12,442 bases of DNA from JBAYJY01 sp041664945. Lineage in GTDB: Bacteria > UBP15 > UBA6099. Positions 1 to 6,150 of the stretch are shown in pieces. The notes below the pieces were generated by a model that did not search any database, was not told the origin of the DNA, and saw only the letters and a program-made list of their open reading frames with translations. The stretch is from the NCBI GenBank assembly GCA_041664945.1, contig JBAYJY010000128.1, forward strand, positions 1 to 12,442, read 5' to 3'. The position numbers and the translations under genes were made by a program. Each line of letters starts with the position of its first letter. Position 1 is the first letter of the stretch.

Positions 1-162
1 GCCCGGATATGCGAACGGACTTGTTGTCTCCAGTTTAACCACCTGCCGCGAGTAGCCGGGGGTTGCCGCATTCGCAATGTTATGGCCGATCGTGTCCATG
101 ACACGCCGCTGGGTCAGTATCGCTCTCCGCATCGTTTCGATCCCGAAAAATGTTGATCGCAT
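1..162 (-). CDS. flgK: Flagellar hook-filament junction protein FlgK, N-terminal fragment (cut by left edge)
   Basis: FlgK (HAP1) is an exported axial protein that forms the first junction zone between hook and filament. Only 54 codons lie in the window; the frame runs open through base 1, so the rest of the gene is outside. The start is ATG at 160-162, preceded by a GAGGTG ribosome site 5 nt upstream. The fragment reads MRSTFFGIETMRRAILTQRR and continues with an N-terminal rod/hook signature, GHNIANAATPGYSRQ (residues 26-40). The IANAATPGYSRQ form, with Tyr after Gly, is typical of FlgK; rod proteins have NLANVNTTGFK. It follows flgN, its own export chaperone gene, by 49 nt, which strengthens the call. 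I am confident of the family; nothing can be said about the central or C-terminal domains. Confidence 0.93.
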   Translation of the reverse strand, partial: MRSTFFGIETMRRAILTQRRVMDTIGHNIANAATPGYSRQVVKLETTSPFAYPG

Positions 163-183
163 AAAAGCACCTCGGTAGTTTGT

Positions 184-201
184 CGCGCGGCGCGCCGCGC
201 G
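184..201. repeat. Perfect 18-bp GC-only palindrome between flgN and flgK
   Basis: The sequence cgcgcggcgcgccgcgcg equals its own reverse complement over all 18 bases and contains only G and C. In the mRNA it would fold into a very stable stem-loop about 21 nt before the flgK ribosome site. No run of T follows it in the reading direction, so it is not a standard intrinsic terminator. A role in mRNA processing, stability or attenuation between flgN and flgK is possible but is inference. Confidence 0.6.
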
Positions 202-211
202 CGGCTCTGCT

Positions 212-718
212 TTAGACTTCCTTGTTAATAAGACCCCGCACCTTAGGTTCGGAACCTTTCATTCGGCCCGTTCCTTCATACAGGTTGTCCAACGTCCGGT
301 CGGACGAAAGTAAATTCACGTTGTAATTCACAAAATTCATCGCTTCCTTTATCAGTTCGGCGTTCGAACGATTCGCAACAGCGACTTTGTTAAGCGATTC
401 CATCAAGCCAACAGCGTTCTTTTCGAGAGTGTCTTTTTCCTCGGGCGGAACAGCCGCTAAAACCTCTTTCAGAGTCGGCGCCCCGCCTTGCTCAGGAAGA
501 CATTCCTTTACAGCCTCAACCCTCTTGTTCTCAGTCAATTCAAGTTCGTGGATATATTCTTTCTCTTCCTTAATAATTTTTGTGAGTTTGTTCATGTCGC
601 CGTCTATCAAGGCTTTCTCTTTCTTTGTTAAAAGATTGAGAAATTTTGAATATTGCTTTGCCTGTTTCTTCATAATTTCGCTAAGTTCGGCCCAAGGATT
701 CGTTTGCTTTGCGGTCAT
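212..718 (-). CDS. flgN: Flagellar export chaperone FlgN
   Basis: FlgN-family proteins are cytoplasmic chaperones that bind the C-terminal ends of FlgK and FlgL and bring them to the flagellar type III export gate. This protein has 168 residues, near the family's usual size. It is almost wholly helical and highly charged: a Lys/Glu-rich coiled-coil stretch at residues 10-75 (FLNLLTKKEKALIDGDMNKL is a typical FlgN segment), then a second helical part to about residue 145. There is no signal peptide or membrane segment. The ATG at 716-718 overlaps the stop of the upstream glycosyltransferase in an ATGA (715-718), and a GAGGAG ribosome site lies 8 nt upstream inside that gene, so the two are translationally coupled. 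flgK follows directly. Sequence conservation in this family is low, so the call rests on the pattern plus the flgK neighbour. Confidence 0.85.
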   Translation of the reverse strand: MTAKQTNPWAELSEIMKKQAKQYSKFLNLLTKKEKALIDGDMNKLTKIIKEEKEYIHELELTENKRVEAVKECLPEQGGAPTLKEVLAAVPPEEKDTLEKNAVGLMESLNKVAVANRSNAELIKEAMNFVNYNVNLLSSDRTLDNLYEGTGRMKGSEPKVRGLINKEV

Positions 719-1893
719 TTCACAGTCTCCTCGACGGACACGCTGTTGACCGTCTTATATTCCGCCGTCTCCGACGTTTTTTTTTCCGGCTCGCATTCGT
801 CTTCGCAAACATCTCCGGCTAATCCGAGAAATCTGTCGATCACCTTGCCGGGATCGCCGTGTTTTTCCCACCACCGCGGCGCGTCGAACGCTCCGTCGTT
901 TTCGAGCGTTTCCAGAATGAACTCTACCCGGTTCTTGTATGTGTGGTCCGCCAAAACGCGCTGGCGTCCTAATTTCGCTTTTTCTTTTCTCTCTTCTTCG
1001 TGTGTAAGATAATAGCCGACGAGATCCGGCAATTCGTCGATTGTCTTAAAAGTAACCGTTTCTTTCTCTCTGTCGAAAAGAGTATCGAAATCCTTTTTAT
1101 AATCGGATATAAGGAATCCTCCACACGCCATGCAGTCGAACACGCGCATGTTCAGGCTCGAAATGCCCTGATCCACCGTTAAGTTAATATTTACTTTCGA
1201 GTAATTGTATACCTTCGCGAGATCGGACTCATTGTCCGCCACGCCGCGGATGCAGTCGCGGAAACGCGTATCGTGCGCGTTCTCCCAATCATACCCCCAC
1301 ACAACCAGATTAAATTTACAATCCAACAGCTTCCTTAACATAAATTCGCGCTTCGTTGTGTATGATCCGACGAAAGAGACATCAGCCCCGTATTTCTTCG
1401 CGTCCTCTTCGTTATATGGCAGTTTTTTGAATCTCCGTATATTCGTTCCGATCGGCATATAGTAGGATTTCTTTATTCCGATCTTCTTCATTTCATCCGT
1501 AAAATGATGATCCCAGATGAAAAAATAATTGTTTTCCGGATGCCATGCCTCGAACGCGCCGTCGAAAATACGGTTATCCAGCGGACTGTCATAAAATATC
1601 GAAACCGAAGGAATGTCGAGATAAGTAAAAAGATCCACCGGCGCGCCTGTTTCTATCTGGAAAGAAATAATATTATTGCAACCGTAGGCGATAATTAGGT
1701 CGGGAAGATTGTTGCGGAGAGCCTCTTTGATCGTTTGTATCATAATCATTGAAGCCTCATTTTTTGGCAAATGAGAGAGGTTCCGCAGGTCCGCTACCGT
1801 CGTGTTATGTCCGAGCGCGCTGAAAAAAGCCTGCAGATCAAGCATCACATACGGGCCGGCGCGTCCATCGAATTTAATAAATAGAGCGTTCAT
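715..1893 (-). CDS. CgeB-like glycosyltransferase embedded in the flagellar operon
   Basis: This 392-residue cytoplasmic protein looks like a GT-B fold glycosyltransferase of the CgeB / Glyco_trans_1_2 group, which transfers a sugar from an activated donor. The N-terminal half (about 1-165) has a Rossmann-like pattern, including PDLIIAYGCNN (64-74) and SVSIFYDSPLDNR (96-108). The C-terminal half starts at VSFVGSYTTKRE (172-183) and carries the family hallmark NMRVFDCMACGGFLISD (248-264), followed by the expected helix HTYKNRVEFILETL (317-330). Residues 360-392 form an acidic, low-complexity tail. It overlaps flgJ by 4 nt (ATGA at 1890-1893) and flgN by 4 nt (715-718), so it is fully built into the operon. 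Given that position, glycosylation of flagellin or another axial protein is the likely job. The acceptor and the sugar cannot be read from sequence. There is no export signal. Confidence 0.82.
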   Translation of the reverse strand: MNALFIKFDGRAGPYVMLDLQAFFSALGHNTTVADLRNLSHLPKNEASMIMIQTIKEALRNNLPDLIIAYGCNNIISFQIETGAPVDLFTYLDIPSVSIFYDSPLDNRIFDGAFEAWHPENNYFFIWDHHFTDEMKKIGIKKSYYMPIGTNIRRFKKLPYNEEDAKKYGADVSFVGSYTTKREFMLRKLLDCKFNLVVWGYDWENAHDTRFRDCIRGVADNESDLAKVYNYSKVNINLTVDQGISSLNMRVFDCMACGGFLISDYKKDFDTLFDREKETVTFKTIDELPDLVGYYLTHEEERKEKAKLGRQRVLADHTYKNRVEFILETLENDGAFDAPRWWEKHGDPGKVIDRFLGLAGDVCEDECEPEKKTSETAEYKTVNSVSVEETVK

Positions 1894-2321
1894 TTTTTCT
1901 CTTCGGGCTGCGTTATGGCTGTCCCTTGAATGTTCTGCGCCTGTTCAGCGCTCTGCTTTGATATAACTGGCCGCGATAGCTGGTCGTACAGCATCTTCGC
2001 GATGCCGATTCCCTCGCCCGGTCCCGCCGCCATCTTCTTGCTCATTTCTTCATCCAGCATGTCGCGGAATATCTCCTCGCCGCGGCCGCCGTTGATAAGC
2101 TTGGTTTCATGCACCGTCTTACGCATCTCTTTAAGCAGCATATAAATAAAAACTGATTCGAGATCGCGCGTCGCGGCGTCGAGCGACTTCGCATCCTTCG
2201 CCGCTGCGCCTTCCGCCGCCGAACTCTTCTGCGCGTTCCGTAGCTTGTTTTCGAAACCAGTCGCGCCTTGGTCGGAATCGTAATATGACGGTCTTATGCC
2301 TTGAAAACCTGTTAAGTCCAT
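1890..2321 (-). CDS. flgJ: Rod-binding protein, FlgJ N-terminal type without muramidase domain
   Basis: The protein matches the rod-binding domain of FlgJ, the cap that helps assemble the flagellar rod in the periplasm. It has 143 residues, against about 310 in enteric FlgJ, because the C-terminal peptidoglycan-cutting domain is absent. Single-domain FlgJ is common outside gamma- and betaproteobacteria, where a separate enzyme opens the wall. The conserved part spans about residues 44-117: LESVFIYMLLKEMRKTV (54-70), then GRGEEIFRDMLDEEMSKKMA (79-98) and GIGIAKMLYDQL (104-115). The N-terminal 40 residues and the Gln/Glu-rich tail look disordered. There is no Sec signal, consistent with type III export. 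The ATG at 2319-2321 has an AGAGG ribosome site 6 nt upstream. The stop overlaps the glycosyltransferase start. It follows flgI by 49 nt. Confidence 0.88.
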   Translation of the reverse strand: MDLTGFQGIRPSYYDSDQGATGFENKLRNAQKSSAAEGAAAKDAKSLDAATRDLESVFIYMLLKEMRKTVHETKLINGGRGEEIFRDMLDEEMSKKMAAGPGEGIGIAKMLYDQLSRPVISKQSAEQAQNIQGTAITQPEEKK

Positions 2322-2337
2322 GTTGCGCCTCTCATTG

Positions 2338-2352
2338 TCCGCCTGCGGCGGA
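2338..2352. repeat. Intercistronic hairpin between flgI and flgJ
   Basis: The bases tccgcc-tgc-ggcgga form a perfect 6-bp stem with a 3-base loop. It lies in the 49-nt gap between the flgI stop and the flgJ ribosome site, and the stem ends a few bases before that site in the mRNA. No T run follows it in the reading direction, so it is not a typical terminator. An mRNA stability or processing element, or a copy of a short dispersed genomic palindrome, are both possible. Confidence 0.55.
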
Positions 2353-2370
2353 TTTAGATCATTTCTTCTG

Positions 2371-3462
2371 TTACATTACAACCAGCTCGGCCTGCAAAGC
2401 CCCAGAGACTTTCAGAGCTTGGAAAATCGCGATAATATCGCTCGCAGTCACTTTCATCTTGTTCATCGCATCGACTATATCAGAGGCCGACACGCGCGTG
2501 AAAGCCACTTTATTTTCAACCACTTTCGTTGTTGACTGCGGAATGACGACTGTGTTTCCGCCCGCGAACGGAACGAGCGGCTGATTTACGTTCGTATTCG
2601 GCTTGATCGACACCGTGAGCGTTCCGTGCGCTATCGCAACCGGCGTTATCGTCACGTCTCCGCCCATCACTATTGTTCCCGTCTTTTCGTTTATTACAAC
2701 TTTCGCGACCTGATCCTGTTCAATCTGCAGATTCTCCACTTCCGAAATGAACGGCACTACATTTTCAGACGATGCATCCGGAACGGAGATTTTTATTGTC
2801 GCCGAATCAGTTGCCTTTGCAGTGCCTTTTCCGAATCTGAGATTGATCTTATCTGAGATATGGGCTGCGGTCGTAAAATCCGGATTATTAAGATTTAGAT
2901 ATATATTATTGTCCTGAGAGATAATTTCGGCAGGCACTTCGCGTTCCACCGAGGCGCCGCCCGCTATGCGGCCCACGTTGGGATGCCCTTTCTTGTTCGA
3001 ACCGCCGCCGCCCTTCTCGCTCCAGCCGCCGAGCGATATCGCGCCCTGAGCGACTGCGTACACCTTTCCGTCCGCGCCCTTTAGAGGCGTCATTAACAGC
3101 GTGCCGCCGCGCAGAGTATTGGCGTCGCCGACGGAGGAAACGACGGCGTCAATGGAATCTCCGCTCTTTACGAATGAGGGCAGGCTGGCGGTGACCATAA
3201 CCGCCGCGGTGTTATTCGCGTTAATGTCGCCTATGGCCACATTGATTCCGAGCCGTTCGAGCAGGTTCGCGATAGTCTGCTTGGTCATTCGAACGCCGTC
3301 TCCGGTGCCCGCCAAGCCGACCACGAGTCCGTAGCCGAACAGTTGGTTTTCACGCACTCCAGCCACTCTCGCCACATCCTTGATACGGGCGCCGAACGCC
3401 GCTGAGCCGGCGAGTGTGACCGCCAATAGAGTTATGCTAATTATTCGATAGGCTGTTTTCAT
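2371..3462 (-). CDS. flgI: Flagellar P-ring protein FlgI
   Basis: FlgI subunits form the P-ring around the rod in the peptidoglycan layer, a bushing for rotation. The protein has 363 residues, the normal length. Residues 1-24 are a Sec signal peptide (MKTAYRIISITLLAVTLAGS, then AAFG with cleavage before ARIKDVA). The mature start ARIKDVARVAGVRENQLFGY and the following GLVVGLAGTGDG are near-invariant family features. Also present are a Gly-rich loop with NKKGHPNVGRI (156-166) and the C-terminal ASDIVDAMNKMKVTASDII. No cysteine is present, so the disulfide of the enteric protein is absent. The start at 3460-3462 follows the flgH stop by 9 nt, with AAGGGG as ribosome site. Assembly should depend on FlgA, encoded two genes upstream. 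Confidence 0.97.
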   Translation of the reverse strand: MKTAYRIISITLLAVTLAGSAAFGARIKDVARVAGVRENQLFGYGLVVGLAGTGDGVRMTKQTIANLLERLGINVAIGDINANNTAAVMVTASLPSFVKSGDSIDAVVSSVGDANTLRGGTLLMTPLKGADGKVYAVAQGAISLGGWSEKGGGGSNKKGHPNVGRIAGGASVEREVPAEIISQDNNIYLNLNNPDFTTAAHISDKINLRFGKGTAKATDSATIKISVPDASSENVVPFISEVENLQIEQDQVAKVVINEKTGTIVMGGDVTITPVAIAHGTLTVSIKPNTNVNQPLVPFAGGNTVVIPQSTTKVVENKVAFTRVSASDIVDAMNKMKVTASDIIAIFQALKVSGALQAELVVM

Positions 3463-3471
3463 AATGGCCCC

Positions 3472-4053
3472 TTAGAATATGAGATCGAACAGCTTGTTGA
3501 GTATTCCGGGTTTCTGACGCTTGGCGATCGGACCCTTGCCCTCGTAGCGCAGATTCAGATTGGCTATCACCGACGAGCCGATCTGGTTATTGCGCGCCAC
3601 ATCGTTCGGGCGGATTACGCCCGAAAGAACTACCGTCTGCGTCTCGGCGTTGACCACCATCGACTTCCTCGCCTCGATCAGCAGGTTGCCATTAGGCAAG
3701 ACCTCCATGACTTCGGCCGAGATCGTCGTCGCCAGCGTGCTGCCGGACGATGTATTCCCGTCCGCGCTGTACTGGTCGCCGGCCTGTATCCCGAAAGCCT
3801 GAAGAAACTGGCCTATGAAGCCCGTTCCCGTGCTGCTGTCCATTTTTTCGTTCTGCTTGATGCTCGATTTCGACTTCTGCGTCGCGCTCGTATTCTCGTT
3901 CACCACGATCGTGACTATGTCGCCGACGTACAGAGCCTTCTTGTCGGCATACATCGATTCGCTGTTGTCGTTCCACAGCGAGCCGGCCGACGCGCGAAAC
4001 GCGATCATCCCGGCGGCCATCATAATTAGAGCTATCATTCTGATCTTTTTCAT
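3472..4053 (-). CDS. flgH: Flagellar L-ring protein FlgH, apparently without lipobox
   Basis: FlgH forms the L-ring, the flagellar bushing in the outer membrane. I choose the ATG at 4051-4053, giving 193 residues (MKKIRMIALIMMAAGMIAFR...), because a GGAGG ribosome site lies 8 nt before it and it opens directly with a signal peptide. An in-frame ATG at 4080 would overlap the end of flgA and put nine odd residues before it. Family features are SLWND near the mature start, ALYVGDIVTIVVNENTSAT, ATTISAEVMEVLPNGNLLIE, and the C-terminal GVIRPNDVARNNQIGSSVIA with LRYEGKG. The signal ends in ASA-GSLW, a signal peptidase I type site, and the whole protein has no cysteine. The lipoprotein cysteine known from enteric FlgH is therefore missing. 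flgA ends 16 nt upstream and flgI starts 9 nt downstream. Confidence 0.95.
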   Translation of the reverse strand: MKKIRMIALIMMAAGMIAFRASAGSLWNDNSESMYADKKALYVGDIVTIVVNENTSATQKSKSSIKQNEKMDSSTGTGFIGQFLQAFGIQAGDQYSADGNTSSGSTLATTISAEVMEVLPNGNLLIEARKSMVVNAETQTVVLSGVIRPNDVARNNQIGSSVIANLNLRYEGKGPIAKRQKPGILNKLFDLIF

Positions 4054-4069
4054 GGTTGCAGCCTCCACC

Positions 4070-5071
4070 TTATTTCCCATTGACTTCGACGGTTTTGGAA
4101 TCGATCACAATTCCGTCGATGACTTTGCGGGAACTCTCGATCACTACGCGGATGCTTTCCCCTTTGTAGCCTTTTTCAAGAGCCTTGCCTTGTGCGGTTA
4201 TATCGAACCCGCCGCCGCTGAACACAACCGTCACCGGATCCCCGGAGTAAATGTCCGCGACATCCTCGACTTCAGAGTGCGTAAGCACATCGCCTGACCG
4301 CAATGCTCTAAGCGTTTTCTTGCCCAACGCTTCTTCGATCGTTCCGTACGCGCCCGGCTTCAGTTTCGCGAGGTCCATTTTCTGAATCGTCAAATCCTCT
4401 TCGAGCATCGTGTGCGCAACCGGCATATCTTTAGCCGCGGCGACCACATCCGCCATGACTCGAACATACGATGTCAGCGTCACAGTTCTTTTCAACTCGC
4501 CATTCAGATAGACTTTCCCGATGAAATTCTGGACTCCATACCGTTTCGGCCGGTTTTCCATCTCAAACGCCATTTTGACGTCGCCATACGGCAGAATGAT
4601 CGTCAAAGGCGAGGATTTCGCTTCAATTGTAAGATTCTGCGCATGGGCGGTCATATTCTGCTTCAAAAAATCAATCCCGGCGTCCATCAACTGCGAACCA
4701 GTAATAATTGTAGCCTTTCGATGAACAACAACCTTGTCCGGGATGTGAAGCGTGAAGCCGCTTACATTGACGCCGGCTTTGTACAAGCGCCCTTTGATCT
4801 GAGCCGCGTTGAACTTGAAATCAGAATTCGGGGGCGGGGCCAATCCGAGAACCATTTTAGAGATGCGGTCCTTTTCGCTGTCGGAAACGCCTGTGACAAC
4901 CGCCAAATCGCCTACGAGGATGTTTGAACCGACCACATCCGCGCGGCTTCTGACGGTGATGCTGCCGGCGGCAAGCGCTGGAGCGCAGAATACCACGACA
5001 ACAGCGAAGATCGCCGCTATCCTCGGCATCTGCCGCATCGTTCCGATTCTTTCTCTAAGGGCCGGGCTCAA
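4070..5071 (-). CDS. flgA: P-ring assembly chaperone FlgA
   Basis: FlgA is a periplasmic chaperone needed to assemble FlgI into the P-ring. The C-terminal third, from about residue 204 (YVRVMADVVAAAKDMPVAHT) to the end, has the SAF/ChapFlgA pattern: EEDLTIQKMDLAKL, ALGKKTLRALRSGDVLTHSEV, GDPVTVVFSGGGFDITAQGK and a final SSRKVIDGIVIDSKTVEV. With 333 residues it is longer than enteric FlgA (about 220), having an extra N-terminal domain as in many other phyla. The start is uncertain. A TTG at 5069-5071 has a GAAGG site 8 nt upstream. The ATG at 5036-5038 lacks a clear site but gives a cleaner signal peptide (MRQMPRIAAIFAVVVVFCAP, cleaved after ALA). It lies 38 nt after flgG and 16 nt before flgH. 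Confidence 0.92.
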   Translation of the reverse strand: MSPALRERIGTMRQMPRIAAIFAVVVVFCAPALAAGSITVRSRADVVGSNILVGDLAVVTGVSDSEKDRISKMVLGLAPPPNSDFKFNAAQIKGRLYKAGVNVSGFTLHIPDKVVVHRKATIITGSQLMDAGIDFLKQNMTAHAQNLTIEAKSSPLTIILPYGDVKMAFEMENRPKRYGVQNFIGKVYLNGELKRTVTLTSYVRVMADVVAAAKDMPVAHTMLEEDLTIQKMDLAKLKPGAYGTIEEALGKKTLRALRSGDVLTHSEVEDVADIYSGDPVTVVFSGGGFDITAQGKALEKGYKGESIRVVIESSRKVIDGIVIDSKTVEVNGK

Positions 5072-5109
5072 TTCATTTACCTTCGCTTATTCATTCGCTT
5101 AACGGATCA

Positions 5110-5898
5110 TTACCGTTTCAGGTTGTTCGCAACTCCGAGCATGTCGTCAGAAGTCTGGATCGCTTTCGAATTGACTTCGTATGCGCGCTGAGCGACGATC
5201 AGATTGACCATTTCCTCGACCACTTTAACGTTGGACTGTTCGAGGAAGTTCTGTTGCAGGGAGCCGAAGCCTTCGAGCAGCGGCTGGCCCTCAATCGGCG
5301 GTCCTGACGCGGCATTTTCGACGTACAGGTTGTTCCCGATGCGGTTAAGGCCGGCCGGGTTTACAAAGCGCACCAGCGTGAACTGGCCGATTTCCTGCGG
5401 ATCCACTTGGCCCGGCAGAGTGACAGTTACGGCGCCGTCTTCCGTTACGTTGAAGCGGAGCGCATCCTGTGGAACCGAAATGGGCGGTTCGAGGTAGTAA
5501 CCGTTGGCGGTGACGACCGAACCTTCTTTGTCGATCTTGAAGGAACCGTCGCGCGAGTATCCTATTTCGCCATTTGGCATTTTGATCTGAAAGAATCCCT
5601 CGCCTTCGATGGCGATGTCATACTGATGATCCGTCTCAATTATGTTGCCCTGCATGAACATTTTCTGTTCCGCAACGGGCCTTACGCCGAGACCGATCTG
5701 CAGAGGAACCGGAATCGAAGCTCCCTGAGTGATCGGCGTGCCGGCTTCCCGGAGCGTCTGATAAAATAAATCTTGAAATTCGAGCCGTGATTTTTTGAAG
5801 CCTGTCGTGTTAACGTTTGCCAGATTGTGCGCGATGTTGTCGGTGTTTAGCTGTTCGGTCAGCATCCCCGAAGCAGCTGTGTATAACGCTCGCATCAT
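5110..5898 (-). CDS. flgG: Distal rod protein FlgG
   Basis: FlgG forms the distal rod, the drive shaft through the P and L rings. The protein has 262 residues, the standard length. It opens with the FlgG signature MMRALYTAASGMLTEQLN and the rod motif HNLANVNTTGFKKSRLEF (residues 24-41). The central part shows GVRPVAEQKMFMQGNIIETD and AIEGEGFFQI. The C-terminal helix reads FLEQSNVKVVEEMVNLIVAQ followed by RAYEVNSKAIQTSDDML, which is diagnostic for FlgG rather than FlgF. There is no Sec signal; export is by the flagellar type III system. Two adjacent ATG codons (5893-5898) follow a GGAGGT ribosome site, which itself sits in a small hairpin (5904-5919). It comes 252 nt after flgF and 38 nt before flgA. 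Confidence 0.97.
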   Translation of the reverse strand: MMRALYTAASGMLTEQLNTDNIAHNLANVNTTGFKKSRLEFQDLFYQTLREAGTPITQGASIPVPLQIGLGVRPVAEQKMFMQGNIIETDHQYDIAIEGEGFFQIKMPNGEIGYSRDGSFKIDKEGSVVTANGYYLEPPISVPQDALRFNVTEDGAVTVTLPGQVDPQEIGQFTLVRFVNPAGLNRIGNNLYVENAASGPPIEGQPLLEGFGSLQQNFLEQSNVKVVEEMVNLIVAQRAYEVNSKAIQTSDDMLGVANNLKR

Positions 5899-5903
5899 AA
5901 TAG

Positions 5904-5919
5904 ACTTACCTCCGTAAGT
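5904..5919 (-). promoter_or_regulatory. flgG ribosome site presented in a hairpin loop
   Basis: On the coding strand the bases ACTTAC-GGAG-GTAAGT form a perfect 6-bp stem with the tetraloop GGAG. The loop and the first stem bases are the flgG Shine-Dalgarno sequence GGAGGT (5908-5913). The ATG at 5896-5898 follows 10 nt after GGAGG. Such a fold could modulate ribosome access to flgG. The pairing is seen directly in the sequence; the regulatory role is inference. Confidence 0.5.
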
Positions 5920-5921
5920 TC

Positions 5922-5940
5922 GCCGCGTAGCGGACGCGGC
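5922..5940. repeat. GC-rich hairpin just upstream of the flgG ribosome site
   Basis: gccgcg (5922-5927) pairs perfectly with cgcggc (5935-5940) around a 7-base loop. It is separated by two bases from the hairpin holding the flgG ribosome site, so two stem-loops stand in tandem in the flgG leader. No T run follows, which argues against a terminator. Confidence 0.5.
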
Positions 5941-6150
5941 TTGTGTGTTTTATTGCGATACCATGGGAAGACGGCGTGGCTTTGGGCCGATCCGGGACCC
6001 CTGATGGGGCAGAACGCTGCTGTGGTCGGGTCCGCTTCAATCGGTCGGCGATCCCTTTAGCCCCTGCGAGCAGTCCGGCTAATTCGGTTTCCGCAGCATG
6101 GTTTCGCTTTATTAAATTGTGCTTGCTTCTTCTCCTTCGCCCTTCAGCTG
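5941..6150. other. flgF-flgG spacer with no convincing gene; potential folded RNA
   Basis: With the two hairpins near flgG, this stretch makes the 252-nt gap between flgF and flgG, unusual in an otherwise packed operon. Both strands happen to lack stops in one frame for about 80 codons, but the minus-strand frame has no ATG or GTG start and no ribosome site, and the product matches nothing I recognise. A nested fold is visible: ggaccc (5995-6000) pairs with gggtcc (6028-6033), enclosing gcag (6009-6012) with ctgc (6017-6020) around a four-base loop. The stretch appears richer in G and C than the AT-rich gap upstream of flgF. It could be a leader RNA, a decayed gene or a dispersed repeat; I cannot decide. 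Confidence 0.4.

Noticed and set aside
4412..4927. 171-codon plus-strand frame opposite flgA
   Set aside because: It is antisense to a conserved flagellar gene, with no ribosome site or family resemblance.
5082..5100. Direct repeat of ttcgctt in the flgG-flgA gap
   Set aside because: Two 7-base copies 12 bases apart are too short to separate from chance.
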